64,000 nt of DNA from JANNYA01 sp031422315. GTDB taxonomy: Bacteria > Pseudomonadota > Gammaproteobacteria > Xanthomonadales > SZUA-5. The stretch is taken from assembly GCA_031422315.1 (NCBI GenBank), contig JANOQN010000036.1, positions 109,793 through 173,792 on the forward strand, given 5' to 3'. Shown here one piece after another: positions 1 through 8,539 of this stretch. The notes under the pieces are model-generated. The model ran no database searches and was not told where the DNA came from. It was given only the letters and a program-made list of their open reading frames with translations. The position numbers and the translations under genes are program-made. Within the stretch, counting starts at the first letter, position 1; each line of letters begins with the position of its first letter.

Positions 1-2634
1 GATGCTAGCGCGGTGTGGCTTAGCGATTCGCTTTTGCGCTGGCCGGGTAAAGTCAATCAAGGCAAATTCAGGCTAGCGTTTTCCAGCAATGGCTCTGTAG
101 CGAGCGTAATTGGCAAAAAAACCAGCGGCGCTGAGCGCACAGTTGAGCTTGATACTGTGAAAGCGCCGCTGTCGGACGTGCTGCGCGCGCGCTTTGACTA
201 TTTGGGTGCTGCTGGCGTAACGCTTAAAGTGCGCTCGGCTGATTTGGCTGGCCTGCCAGCATTGCTGCGCGGGCAACTGCTGCTGGTGAAGGTGGATAAT
301 CGCGGCCGAGTTATCGATTCCACTGCCATTCAACACGCTGGCTTTTTAGATGCACGCTTTGCAGCTAACGCGGTGCGCCAGAACGATTTTGGTGTCTCGC
401 TCAAAACTAATGCCACGCAGTTCAAGCTTTGGGCACCGACGGCAGGCAATGTCGCAGTATGCATTTACCCGGATGCCAGTGCGCCCGCGCAGCAAATACT
501 GGCATTGAGCATGGATGCGCAGAGCGGCGTCTGGAGCGCAGAACATGGCATGAATTTGAGCGGTGCGAGCTACCGATTTTTGGTCGATGTCTATGCCCGC
601 GGCAGCGGCCAAGTGCGCAATTTAGTCAGCGATCCGTATTCGCTAAGCTTAAATGCCAATGGCGAACGCAGCTTGATCGTTGACTTAGATGCTGCCGAGC
701 TAGCGCCCGCGGGCTGGTCAGAGAATAGGCGCGCACCCGCGTTGAAGCAGCGCATGGACATGTCGATTTACGAGCTGCACGTGCGGGATTTTTCCGCCAA
801 CGATGCGCGTGTAGCAGCCGTTGATCGCGGCAAATATCTGGCATTCGCAAATCCATCATCAAACGGCATGCGGCACTTAGCGGCGCTGCAAAAAGCGGGT
901 TTGACTGATATCCACTTGCTGCCGGTATTTGATTTTGCCACTGTGCCCGAAGTGGGCTGCGAAAGCCCAGAGATTCCGGCTGCCGCAGCGAATAGCGAAG
1001 CGCAGCAGGCCGTAGCTTCGCAATCACGCGCGAAAGATTGCTACAACTGGGGCTACGATCCGCAGCATTTTGGCGCGCCTGAAGGCAGCTACGCGAGTGA
1101 CGCCAGTCAGGGCGCGCTGCGCATACTTGAATTTCGCGCCATGGTAGATGCGCTGCACCGCATTGGCCTGCGGGTCGGCATGGATGTCGTATACAACCAC
1201 ACGTCGCATTCGGGTCAGCATCCAAAATCGGTGCTAGATCGCATAGTTCCGGGCTATTACCATCGATTAAACGAGCAAGGGCAGATCGAACGCTCGACCT
1301 GCTGCGATAACACTGCCACCGAACACACGATGATGGCAAAGCTGATGGTTGACACGGCAGTGCGCTGGGTACGCGATTATCGGATCGACTCCTTTCGCTT
1401 TGACTTGATGGGGCACCAGCCGCTCAGCGAGATGCTGGCGTTACAAGAGTCCGTTAATGAAGCTGCAGGGCAAGCGATTCCGCTGGTCGGCGAAGGCTGG
1501 AACTTTGGTGAGGTAGCGAACAATAAACGCTTTGTGCAAGCTGCGCAATTGTCATTAGCCGGCAGCGGCATCGCCAGTTTTAGTGATCGCGCACGCGACG
1601 CCGCACGAGGCGGTGGTTGCTGTGATTCCGGAATCGATATTGTGCGCAAACAAGGATTTTTGAACGGTTTGCACTTTGATCCAAATGCACTAAACGAGTC
1701 CAGCAATGGCTTGAACGGCACGATCGATTCCAGCCGGGTTGAGCTGCTCAAAGCTGCTGATTTGATGCGTGTGGGCTTGGCTGGATCCATTTCGAACTTT
1801 AAGATGACTGACTATCTAGGCCAAAATCTTGCGCTGTCACAGATTGACTACGCCGGGCAAACCGCAGGCTATGTGCAGCAACCTGGTGAAGTTGTGAACT
1901 ACGTCGAGAATCACGACAACCCCACGCTATTCGATATCAACGTGCTGAAATTACCGATAGATACCAGCACCGCTGAGCGCGCCCGGGTGCAGATTTTGGG
2001 CGCCGCCAGCGTGCTTTTCAGCCAAGGCATTCCCTATATTCACGCGGGCATGGAAGGCCTGCGCAGCAAATCCTTAGATCGCAATAGCTTCGATTCTGGC
2101 GATTGGTTTAATCGTATTGATTGGACGTTTACTAACAACTATTTCGGTTCCGGCTTGCCGCCAAAATCAGATAATGGCGCGAACTATGCGATCTTCAAAC
2201 CGCTGCTGGGCAACCCGCAACTCAAGCCCAGCGCAGCGGATATTCAATGGACTCGGGATCGCTTTTTGGAGCTGATGCGAATACGCGCAAGCACGAGGCT
2301 GCTGCGCCTGCCCGATGCGGCGGCGATAAACCAGCGCCTAAAATTTATCAACACTGGGCCAACCCAAATTCCCACCGTACTCGCTGCGATTATTGATGGA
2401 AAAAATCTGCCCGATGCAGCCTTCCAGCGACTGGCATTTTTCATAAACGTCGATGTTCGCGCTCATACTATTGCTGCGCCCACAGAGGCAGGCCTGCGTT
2501 ACAGCTTGCACCCGGTTCAGCTAGCTGCGGTTGCCCAGGATGCCAAGCTGGCTGATGCGAAGTTTGATCTTGAGCGTGCGGAATTTAGCGTTCCGGCGCG
2601 CAGCGCTTTGGTGTTTGTTGTTGAGGAGCCTTAA
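1..2634 (+). CDS. pulA: Pullulanase-type alpha-1,6-glucosidase, 5'-truncated by the window edge
   Basis: Debranching GH13 enzyme that cleaves alpha-1,6 bonds in pullulan, glycogen or starch. The reading frame is open to base 1, so the GTG at 13 is probably not the start; an N-terminal part (signal peptide and early domains) is missing. A CBM48-like beta domain (LWAPTAGNVAVCIY, about residues 138-151 counted from base 13) precedes the catalytic barrel. The barrel has YNWGYDP (about 343), VGMDVVYNHT (about 388), the nucleophile segment DSFRFDLMGH (about 458), the acid/base segment LVGEGWNFGEV (about 490) and VENHDN (about 630), which is the pullulanase set of GH13 motifs. Cys pairs (STCCDN, GGGCCDSG) suit an exported enzyme. 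A terminator-like hairpin follows the stop. Family assignment is firm; exact substrate is not. Confidence 0.93.
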   Translation, partial: DASAVWLSDSLLRWPGKVNQGKFRLAFSSNGSVASVIGKKTSGAERTVELDTVKAPLSDVLRARFDYLGAAGVTLKVRSADLAGLPALLRGQLLLVKVDNRGRVIDSTAIQHAGFLDARFAANAVRQNDFGVSLKTNATQFKLWAPTAGNVAVCIYPDASAPAQQILALSMDAQSGVWSAEHGMNLSGASYRFLVDVYARGSGQVRNLVSDPYSLSLNANGERSLIVDLDAAELAPAGWSENRRAPALKQRMDMSIYELHVRDFSANDARVAAVDRGKYLAFANPSSNGMRHLAALQKAGLTDIHLLPVFDFATVPEVGCESPEIPAAAANSEAQQAVASQSRAKDCYNWGYDPQHFGAPEGSYASDASQGALRILEFRAMVDALHRIGLRVGMDVVYNHTSHSGQHPKSVLDRIVPGYYHRLNEQGQIERSTCCDNTATEHTMMAKLMVDTAVRWVRDYRIDSFRFDLMGHQPLSEMLALQESVNEAAGQAIPLVGEGWNFGEVANNKRFVQAAQLSLAGSGIASFSDRARDAARGGGCCDSGIDIVRKQGFLNGLHFDPNALNESSNGLNGTIDSSRVELLKAADLMRVGLAGSISNFKMTDYLGQNLALSQIDYAGQTAGYVQQPGEVVNYVENHDNPTLFDINVLKLPIDTSTAERARVQILGAASVLFSQGIPYIHAGMEGLRSKSLDRNSFDSGDWFNRIDWTFTNNYFGSGLPPKSDNGANYAIFKPLLGNPQLKPSAADIQWTRDRFLELMRIRASTRLLRLPDAAAINQRLKFINTGPTQIPTVLAAIIDGKNLPDAAFQRLAFFINVDVRAHTIAAPTEAGLRYSLHPVQLAAVAQDAKLADAKFDLERAEFSVPARSALVFVVEEP

Positions 2635-2674
2635 AGGCAGGAGTTGAACTTGATTGAAAACGCCTGCCGTTTTA
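2633..2674 (+). terminator. Terminator-like hairpin after the pullulanase gene
   Basis: GGCAGG (2636-2641) pairs with CCTGCC (2663-2668) across a loop of about 21 nt and is followed by GTTTT. The stem starts at the pullulanase stop codon. The long loop makes it a modest rho-independent terminator. Confidence 0.45.
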
Positions 2675-2689
2675 GATTAACTTAGTGTC

Positions 2690-3025
2690 ATGGACGTAAT
2701 CGAAAAGCCCTCAATCATCATTATTGCTTTAAGACGCTTTACTACGCTCGCCGTGCATTACATCTTCGCAACCGGATTTTGGTCAATAGCGGTCGCCTCT
2801 GTTTTTCAGCTTGCTCATTCTGATCTGATTCCAACCTATTCAATCGTGACGCTACTTTTAGGCGCGCTACTGGCATTTTTTGTCCCCTTAGACTTTAGCC
2901 AAAAGAGAGACCAAGCCGCCGAAGGCAGCCTTTCCGCAGTGCAATCAGCAAGTGGTGCGTCAATGAGCAATGTTTCAAGCTCCGATTGGGATTCAAGTGG
3001 TGAGGGTGGCGATGGCGGAGATTGA
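2690..3025 (+). CDS. Small membrane protein of unknown function
   Basis: 111-residue ORF that I do not recognise. Two hydrophobic stretches (about residues 20-42 and 50-67) suggest two membrane segments. The C-terminal third is polar, rich in Ser, Gly and Asp, and ends in an acidic glycine tail (GEGGDGGD). The next ORF begins inside its last codons (ATG at 3012, this stop at 3023-3025), so the two are probably translationally coupled. The gene lies between the pullulanase hairpin and a convergent mtfA. Function unknown. Confidence 0.55.
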   Translation: MDVIEKPSIIIIALRRFTTLAVHYIFATGFWSIAVASVFQLAHSDLIPTYSIVTLLLGALLAFFVPLDFSQKRDQAAEGSLSAVQSASGASMSNVSSSDWDSSGEGGDGGD

Positions 3026-3182
3026 TAGGGTTGAGAACCAACAAAACGCTGCTATTGAAATCAAGTCAGAAACGAAGCGCCGAACCATTCTTGAAACACT
3101 CATGCTATTGGTTGGTTTTGAACTAGCGTTTTGGTTTTTAGTTGCACTTGTCGGCGTAGGATTGGGTTGGCGGCTGATTTAG
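3012..3182 (+). CDS. Tiny single-pass membrane protein of unknown function
   Basis: 56-residue ORF starting MAEIDRVENQ. The frame is open further upstream (an ATG at 2970), but 3012 gives a 14-nt overlap with the previous gene and a normal polar N-terminus. The N-terminal half is charged, and the C-terminal half is one hydrophobic segment (LMLLVGFELAFWFLVALVGV). No family is recognised. The overlap with the upstream small membrane protein suggests the two are made together. Confidence 0.45.
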   Translation: MAEIDRVENQQNAAIEIKSETKRRTILETLMLLVGFELAFWFLVALVGVGLGWRLI

Positions 3183-3270
3183 CTTCGCGCTAATAATGCT
3201 CGTTGGCTGTGCTACATAAAGGAATTAACGTTCTCACAGCGTGCCTCATCTGCCGTGAATTGCGTGCGGC

Positions 3271-4059
3271 TCACCCCGACTTCGCCAATCCCTCAGGCTT
3301 ATAAAAGCCCTGAAATGACGGATAAAGCGCGGGAAACTCAGCCTGTAGACGATCCGGATTTAAGAAATAGCTTTCGGTGGCGACGGCGAAAAACTCTTGC
3401 GGGCTTTGCGCAGCGTAGGCGTTGATTACGTGTGGCTGGCCAAGTGCGATGCGCTGATTGAGATCGTCAAATGCCCACATCAAACGCTCGGCAAACAAGC
3501 GCGCATCGCGCTTTGGCAGCGGCGGCACGCCATCGACGCTGGCATCCAGCCCGTCAATTTTGTGGGCAATTTCATGCAGCACTACCGAATGACCGATGTC
3601 AGGATTGGCAAAATCACGCTCAATATCAGCAGCCGACAGCACAATCGGGCCGCGCTGCCACGCTTCACCAGCCAGCGTTTCTTGATATTCGTGTACCACA
3701 CCGGTGCCGGCATCCACTTTGCTGCGCTGCGCAATAAACGCTTCTGGATACACCACGATGTCATACCAGCCGCTCATTACGCCGTAGCCTAAATACAGCG
3801 CGGGCAGGCACGCCAAGGTGGCGATTTTGACCTTCAAACTCTCTGTCAATCGCAGATTTTGTGCGCCGTGAAATTGCTTATCGACCAAAAATTCTTTGAC
3901 GAGCTGGCGCAAGCGCACAACTTCCGCCGCACTCAAGCGCTTTAGCGCAGGCAATCGGTGCAGCGCCGCTTGAAACCACGATTCCTGCCAAGGGTAGCGG
4001 CTAGCAGAGTAGCGGCGATATTTTTCAGAGAGCCATGTCAACATCTTCAAATCATCCAT
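3271..4059 (-). CDS. mtfA: M90 family zinc metallopeptidase, MtfA type
   Basis: 262 residues, matching MtfA, a cytosolic zinc peptidase that in E. coli binds the glucose regulator Mlc (DgsA) and so affects PTS gene expression. The zinc motif HEIAHKID starts at His162 (His162, Glu163, His166), and a downstream SPQEFFAVATESYF segment (from 219) supplies the likely third ligand region. The N-terminal third (WFQAALHRLPAL, VRLRQLVKEFL) is also typical of the family. Single gene on the minus strand, divergent from pdxJ across about 200 bp. Confidence 0.9.
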   Translation of the reverse strand: MDDLKMLTWLSEKYRRYSASRYPWQESWFQAALHRLPALKRLSAAEVVRLRQLVKEFLVDKQFHGAQNLRLTESLKVKIATLACLPALYLGYGVMSGWYDIVVYPEAFIAQRSKVDAGTGVVHEYQETLAGEAWQRGPIVLSAADIERDFANPDIGHSVVLHEIAHKIDGLDASVDGVPPLPKRDARLFAERLMWAFDDLNQRIALGQPHVINAYAAQSPQEFFAVATESYFLNPDRLQAEFPALYPSFQGFYKPEGLAKSG

Positions 4060-4257
4060 TTTCCAATAGCGATAGTTGCTTAGATTGCGCTTGGAGGGCC
4101 TTTTTCAAGCCGTAGAAGTTTGTTAATGCGCAAACAGACCTTCGAATGAGCAGGACGGACCCAATCTGGCGGCATTTGTTAGAGAATCAGCGATCTGATT
4201 TGCGCCGCCCCACTTGCAGTACAGTCAGATTCCTTTTTCAAGTCTGAGCTTAATATC

Positions 4258-5031
4258 ATGCCTGTATTTTCACCGACCCTACTTAGCGTCAACGTCAACA
4301 AAATCGCTACGCTGCGCAACTCGCGTGGCGGCAACGAGCCTTGCGTTTTGCACGCTGCGCGCACCGCACTTGCAGCGGGCGCGGGCGGCATTACCGTACA
4401 CCCAAGGCCAGATTTGAGGCACATTCGCCCTGATGATGTGATGGCACTTGCCGAGCTTTGCCACACGCAAGCGCAAGCAGAGTTCAATATTGAAGGCAAT
4501 CCCTTTGCGCCCGCGAACGAAAAATATCCGGGGTTAATCGCACTCATTCGCACCACTCTACCGACCCAAGCCACGCTTGTGCCCGATTCCGATGCTCAGC
4601 TAACTTCCGATCACGGTTTTGACGTGGAGCGCGATGAGAAAATCCTAGCGCCGTTAGTTGCAAGCATCCGGGAACTGGGGGTGCGGGTTAGCGTGTTTGT
4701 AGACGATCAATGCAGTGATGCCGCTTTAATACGCGCCAAAGCCATCGGTATTGACCGAATTGAGATCTACACCGGCCCATTTGCTGAGGACTTTGCGGCT
4801 GGCTGCCAAGCCGGGCTTGAGCGCTGCGCGAGTTTAGCGCGGCGTGCGGTGGCAGTCGGTTTAGCCGTCAATGCCGGGCATGATCTGAGTCAAGCAAACT
4901 TATTTGCGTTGCTCAGCGCTGCGCCAACGATTACAGAGGTATCGATTGGGCATGCGCTGATTGCTGAAGCGTTGTATCAGGGGTTGAGTCAGACGATTGA
5001 GAGCTACCTAAGTATTATTAGACGGGTGTAA
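4258..5031 (+). CDS. pdxJ: Pyridoxine 5'-phosphate synthase PdxJ
   Basis: 257-residue TIM-barrel enzyme that condenses 1-deoxy-D-xylulose 5-phosphate with 3-amino-2-oxopropyl phosphate to make pyridoxine 5'-phosphate, the last step of DXP-dependent vitamin B6 synthesis. Family segments seen: SVNVNKIATLRNSRGG near the N-terminus, GAGGITVHPRPDLRHI, EFNIEGNP, TLVPDSDAQLTSDHGFD, VSVFVDD, IGIDRIEIYTGPFA, VNAGHDL and EVSIGHALI. Length is usual. Convergent with ribBA; a short perfect palindrome (GGTGTAA/TTACACC, 5025-5039) covers the stop codon. Confidence 0.96.
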   Translation: MPVFSPTLLSVNVNKIATLRNSRGGNEPCVLHAARTALAAGAGGITVHPRPDLRHIRPDDVMALAELCHTQAQAEFNIEGNPFAPANEKYPGLIALIRTTLPTQATLVPDSDAQLTSDHGFDVERDEKILAPLVASIRELGVRVSVFVDDQCSDAALIRAKAIGIDRIEIYTGPFAEDFAAGCQAGLERCASLARRAVAVGLAVNAGHDLSQANLFALLSAAPTITEVSIGHALIAEALYQGLSQTIESYLSIIRRV

Positions 5032-5041
5032 TTTACACCAT

Positions 5042-6163
5042 TCAACAATTACTACTCAACGGCAAATAACTCACCACTTCCAGCCCAAATCCACTCAGCG
5101 CACTAAAGCGGCGCGGCGTGCCCATCACAATCAATTTGCGAGCGCCGAGCGCTTTTAAAACCTGCGCGCCTAGGCCGTGCGTGCGCCAGGCTGGCACAGT
5201 GGTTTGCCGATCATCTTGGGAGTTGGTTTCTCCGCTCAAAATTACCGCAATGCCGCTATCTGCCTTTTCAAGCTGTGCCAATGCGGCGCGCAACGGTTGG
5301 CGCTCGGTTTTGACGGTCAACACATCGCTCAGCCAATCGCCAACGTGTACTCTCACCAGCACCGGCTCGCTTGGGTCAATGCGGCCTTTGACCAGCGCGT
5401 ATTGCTCGCTACGGCTGAGCCGATCACGAAAACGATGCAGCATAAACGCGCCAAATTCAGTCTGCACTTCACGCACGTCGATGGCCTCAATCGTTTGCTC
5501 GGTTTCTAAGCGATAGCGAATCAAATCGGCAATCGTGCCCATTTTCAAGCCGTGTTCGCGGGCGAATACTTCAAGCTCGGGGCGCCTAGCCATTGAGCCA
5601 TCTTCCGCCATAATTTCGACTAACACGCCTGCGGGCTCAAACCCGGCCAGCGCCGCTAAATCGCTTGATGCTTCCGTGTGCCCAGCTCTGGTCAAAACGC
5701 CACCTTGTTGGGCCATCAGCGGGAAAATATGCCCGGGTTGGCGTAAATCATTGGCGCTGGCATCAAGCTTGACCGCAGTGCGAATGGTGTGGGCGCGATC
5801 AAACGCGGAAATGCCGGTGGTGACGCCTTCGGTGGCTTCTATCGAGGCGGTAAAGGCGGTTTGATAGGGCGACATATTGGTCTGCACCATCGGGCGCAGG
5901 CCGAGTTTTTCACAGCGCGATTGCGTCAGCGCTAAGCAAATCAGGCCGCGCGCGTGCCGCGCCATGAAGTTAATGTCTGCCGGGCGGACTAGTTCCGCCA
6001 CCATAATCAGATCGCCTTCGTTTTCACGGTCCTCATCATCGGCCAGAATCACCATTTTGCCGGCGCGCAAATCAACGAGCAGCTCGGCAATGCTGGAAAA
6101 TGCGCTTTTTTCGCCCGCGTTCACCGCCGTGGCTTGGCGTGCAATTGTGCTGACTTGACTCAT
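5042..6163 (-). CDS. ribBA: 3,4-dihydroxy-2-butanone-4-phosphate synthase with a degenerate GTP cyclohydrolase II-like C-terminal domain
   Basis: 373-residue riboflavin synthesis protein. The N-terminal half (about residues 22-215) is a complete DHBP synthase: DDEDRENEGDLI, FMARHARGLICLAL, HTIRTAV, GHIFPLMAQQGGVLTRAGHTEASSDLA. It converts ribulose 5-phosphate to the four-carbon riboflavin precursor. The C-terminal half resembles GTP cyclohydrolase II in outline (VLVRVHVGDWLSDVL, THGLGAQVLKALGARKL), but the zinc-binding cysteines and the CDCG segment of active RibA are absent, so only the RibB activity is expected. The glyQ stop codon directly abuts the ATG, so the two are almost certainly co-transcribed. 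Confidence 0.92.
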   Translation of the reverse strand: MSQVSTIARQATAVNAGEKSAFSSIAELLVDLRAGKMVILADDEDRENEGDLIMVAELVRPADINFMARHARGLICLALTQSRCEKLGLRPMVQTNMSPYQTAFTASIEATEGVTTGISAFDRAHTIRTAVKLDASANDLRQPGHIFPLMAQQGGVLTRAGHTEASSDLAALAGFEPAGVLVEIMAEDGSMARRPELEVFAREHGLKMGTIADLIRYRLETEQTIEAIDVREVQTEFGAFMLHRFRDRLSRSEQYALVKGRIDPSEPVLVRVHVGDWLSDVLTVKTERQPLRAALAQLEKADSGIAVILSGETNSQDDRQTTVPAWRTHGLGAQVLKALGARKLIVMGTPRRFSALSGFGLEVVSYLPLSSNC

Positions 6164-7093
6164 TTATGCGGCCTTTGCGGTTTGGGCTTTTAACCCAGGA
6201 AACCCGAGTTTTTCACGCTGCGCGTAATAGGCCTGTGCAACTGCTTTGGCAATCGTGCGCACGCGCAAAATGTAGCGTTGGCGCTCAGTAACACTTATGG
6301 CGCGGCGCGCGTCCAGCATATTGAAGCTGTGGCTGGCTTTGCAAACTTGCTCATAGGCTGGCAGCGGCAAGTCTTTTTCTACCAGCGCTAGCGCTTCGCC
6401 TTCGCAGGTATCAAACCAGCGCAGCAGCTCAGGCACGTTGGCGTGGTCAAAGTTGTAGTGGCTTTGCTCGATTTCATTTTGCAAAAACACATCGCCATAG
6501 CTGACGCGGCCCTGGGGCCCAGTCGTCCATTCCAAATCGTAGACATTTTCGACGTTCTGCAAATACATCGCCAAGCGCTCAAGCCCGTAGGTAATCTCGC
6601 CGGTTACCGGCTTGCATTCCAAGCCGCCGGCCTGCTGGAAATAGGTAAATTGCGTGACTTCCATGCCGTTAAGCCACACTTCCCAGCCCAAGCCCCAGGC
6701 GCCTAGGGTGGGCGATTCCCAGTTATCTTCGACTAGCCGTAAATCATGAACCAGCGGATCAATTCCCAATGCTTTGAGCGAACCGAAATACAGCTCGACA
6801 ATATCTTTCGGCGAGGGTTTCAGCACCACTTGGAACTGGTAATAATGCTGTAAGCGGTTCGGATTTTCGCCATAGCGGCCATCTGTGGGGCGCCTCGATG
6901 GCTGCACATAGGCTGCGTTCCAAGGCTCCGGGCCCAGCGCGCGCAAAAAAGTAGCCGGGTGGAATGTACCCGCGCCGACTTCAATGTCAAACGGTTGAAT
7001 CAGCACGCAGCCCTGCTCGGCCCAGTAGCGATTCAGGGTCAAAATCATGTTTTGAAAACTCATACCTACTTTAGGTGGCGTAGCGTGCGTCAT
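6164..7093 (-). CDS. glyQ: Glycine--tRNA ligase alpha subunit
   Basis: Catalytic alpha chain of the alpha2beta2 glycyl-tRNA synthetase. Characteristic segments: MILTLNRYWAEQGC, EVGAGTFHPATFLRALGPEPW, YVQPSRRPTDGRYGENPNRLQ, WEVWLNGMEVTQFTYFQQ and the ITYGLERLAMYLQ class II motif. The frame is open to a TTG at 7105; I prefer the ATG at 7093, though an ATG at 7063 (MSFQNM) would align with the usual N-terminus. A TATACT box at 7121-7126 on the minus strand could be its -10. Oddity: the beta subunit gene glyS normally follows glyQ, but here ribBA does, and no glyS lies in the window. Confidence 0.95.
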   Translation of the reverse strand: MTHATPPKVGMSFQNMILTLNRYWAEQGCVLIQPFDIEVGAGTFHPATFLRALGPEPWNAAYVQPSRRPTDGRYGENPNRLQHYYQFQVVLKPSPKDIVELYFGSLKALGIDPLVHDLRLVEDNWESPTLGAWGLGWEVWLNGMEVTQFTYFQQAGGLECKPVTGEITYGLERLAMYLQNVENVYDLEWTTGPQGRVSYGDVFLQNEIEQSHYNFDHANVPELLRWFDTCEGEALALVEKDLPLPAYEQVCKASHSFNMLDARRAISVTERQRYILRVRTIAKAVAQAYYAQREKLGFPGLKAQTAKAA

Positions 7094-7320
7094 AACTTGG
7101 CTCAACTTTTACAGCCGTGCAGTATAGCTTGTAGCGCTGAGCGCGCCGTCACCCTGTAAAAATACCCTACACGATCATGAAGCGACCGCGTCTTTTTGCT
7201 CGCGCGGCTGGCCACTTTTCGGCAGTGCAAAAAATTGCTAGCCGACCACGCGACTTTCTGCGGTATCGCGCTATCATCCGCTCCCCGGCCGCACGGCGGC
7301 TCAATTGTTAGGGCTCGCAA

Positions 7321-7794
7321 ATGCCTATGCGCCTCCACCCTATCGAACGTGACGGCTCTGTCAGTCTAGGAAAGGTCGAGCTACCGCCAGTCCTGGCAGA
7401 AGTCATAGCGGCAACCACAGCGCTTTACAGTCGCAGAGGCTTCTCCCCTCCCTGGATCGGATACGTTGCGGTCGAATCCGACCAAGTGGTTGGAAGCTGT
7501 GGCTTTGCAGCGCCTGCGGAGCACGGTGAAGCCGAGATTGCCTACTTCACGTTCCCGGGCGGTGAAGGGCGGGGAATCGCCACTCGTATGGCCATGGCGC
7601 TGATGTCCCTGGCGCAGGAACAGGCTCAAACGCAAGGCGTATGCTTTGTTGCTCACACCCTACCGGTAACGGGCTCTTCCGCATCAATTCTTGCTAGACT
7701 TGGATTCAAGCTGCTTGGGAGCGTTCAGCATCCAGAAGATGGGGAAGTCTGGAAGTGGGTATCCGGCGCGTCGGTTCCTTATTTTGGTTGTTAG
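7321..7794 (+). CDS. GNAT family N-acetyltransferase
   Basis: 157-residue acetyltransferase of the GNAT fold. The central acetyl-CoA pyrophosphate loop reads GGEGRGIATRMAMALM, preceded by EIAYFTFPG and followed by the late strand/helix pair SSASILARLGFKLLGSVQHPEDGEVWKW, which resembles RimJ/RimL-type enzymes. Substrate cannot be told. The ATG lies 7 nt after a GTTAGGG motif, and the stop codon is embedded in GTTAGCC, a cassette-like arrangement shared with its neighbours. No promoter of its own is obvious. Likely acquired. Confidence 0.82.
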   Translation: MPMRLHPIERDGSVSLGKVELPPVLAEVIAATTALYSRRGFSPPWIGYVAVESDQVVGSCGFAAPAEHGEAEIAYFTFPGGEGRGIATRMAMALMSLAQEQAQTQGVCFVAHTLPVTGSSASILARLGFKLLGSVQHPEDGEVWKWVSGASVPYFGC

Positions 7795-7800
7795 CCGCGC

Positions 7801-8049
7801 ATGAAACATAATCGCATCCTGCTACTTGCCGCGTCTTTGATTGCCGCTTCGGTGCCAATTGCGGCATGGGCATACTTCAAGCCCATTCGCATCATTGCGC
7901 CACAGCTCAACGGCGTGACCTGTCCGGGCCGCAAGTCAGCTGAATTTGCCGTAAGGCATCACAATCGGACCCGTCATGAATCGACGCCAACGCTAAGTTG
8001 CTCTCGCTGCGTTGCCGGGTCGGTGACTTCATCCTCGCCCAGAAAGTAG
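7801..8049 (+). pseudogene. Truncated ORF with a signal peptide
   Basis: 82-residue ORF starting 6 nt after the acetyltransferase stop. The first 25 residues form a clear signal peptide or membrane anchor (NRILLLAASLIAASVPIAAWA), followed by FKPIRIIAPQLNGVTC, which reads like the start of a mature exported protein. After that Cys the composition changes to a basic, Ser/Arg/Cys-rich sequence with no protein-like pattern. I read this as the 5' remnant of an exported-protein gene joined to unrelated DNA. It could be an intact short gene, but that seems less likely. Confidence 0.4.
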
Positions 8050-8105
8050 CGCCAGTCGAGGGAATTCACTCAAATTTCTTCATCAAACCAAGGATTATTA
8101 CTGCC

Positions 8106-8531
8106 ATGTTTGACGTAGCTGCAAACAAGAATTTGTTGCGTCAGTTCCTCACGGAGGTTTGGAGCAATGGCGACATTGCCGCTTGCGACCGATACATCGC
8201 TGCAAAGTACACAGTACTGCATGATCCAGGCGACCCATGGGACAAGTGCGAACTCGACCTTGCGGGGTACAAGGAACGTGTTGCTCTCTCGCGTGCGCCA
8301 TTTCCTGATCAGGCCTTCACGATCCAGGAGCTTGTTGGCGAGGACCAGAAAGTAGTTGTCTCCTGGCTTTGGAGCGCAACTCACAAGGGAGATATTCCAG
8401 GCTTTCCAGCAACTGGCAAGAGAATCAACATGTCGGGGATAACCGTCTACTCGTTTGAGGAAGGTCGTCTCACGGGGCACTGGCAAGTCACCGATCGCCT
8501 TGGCGTATACAGTCAGTTGCGCCAAAGCTAG
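8106..8531 (+). CDS. SnoaL-like / ester cyclase family protein
   Basis: 141 residues (MFDVAANKNL...) in the SnoaL-like alpha+beta barrel (NTF2-like) pattern: an N-terminal helix (LLRQFLTEVWSNGD), a YTVLHDPGD segment, the conserved run FPDQAFTIQELVGEDQKVVVSW, then GDIPGFPATGKRINMSGITVYSFEEGRLTGHWQVTD. This family includes polyketide cyclases and many small enzymes of unknown substrate. The frame continues upstream to 7998, but the ATG at 8106 begins the recognisable domain. It is the last gene of the accessory patch, with GCCTAAC 8 nt after its stop. Confidence 0.8.
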   Translation: MFDVAANKNLLRQFLTEVWSNGDIAACDRYIAAKYTVLHDPGDPWDKCELDLAGYKERVALSRAPFPDQAFTIQELVGEDQKVVVSWLWSATHKGDIPGFPATGKRINMSGITVYSFEEGRLTGHWQVTDRLGVYSQLRQS

Positions 8532-8539
8532 TAGGTGCT

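Noticed and set aside
626..1339. 237-codon minus-strand frame inside the pullulanase gene
   Set aside because: Its translation is rich in Arg, Ala, Ser and Cys with no domain, and it lies antisense to clear GH13 motifs; a shadow frame.
7102..7338. 78-codon minus-strand frame upstream of glyQ
   Set aside because: Covers the probable glyQ promoter and ends inside glyQ; composition is not protein-like.
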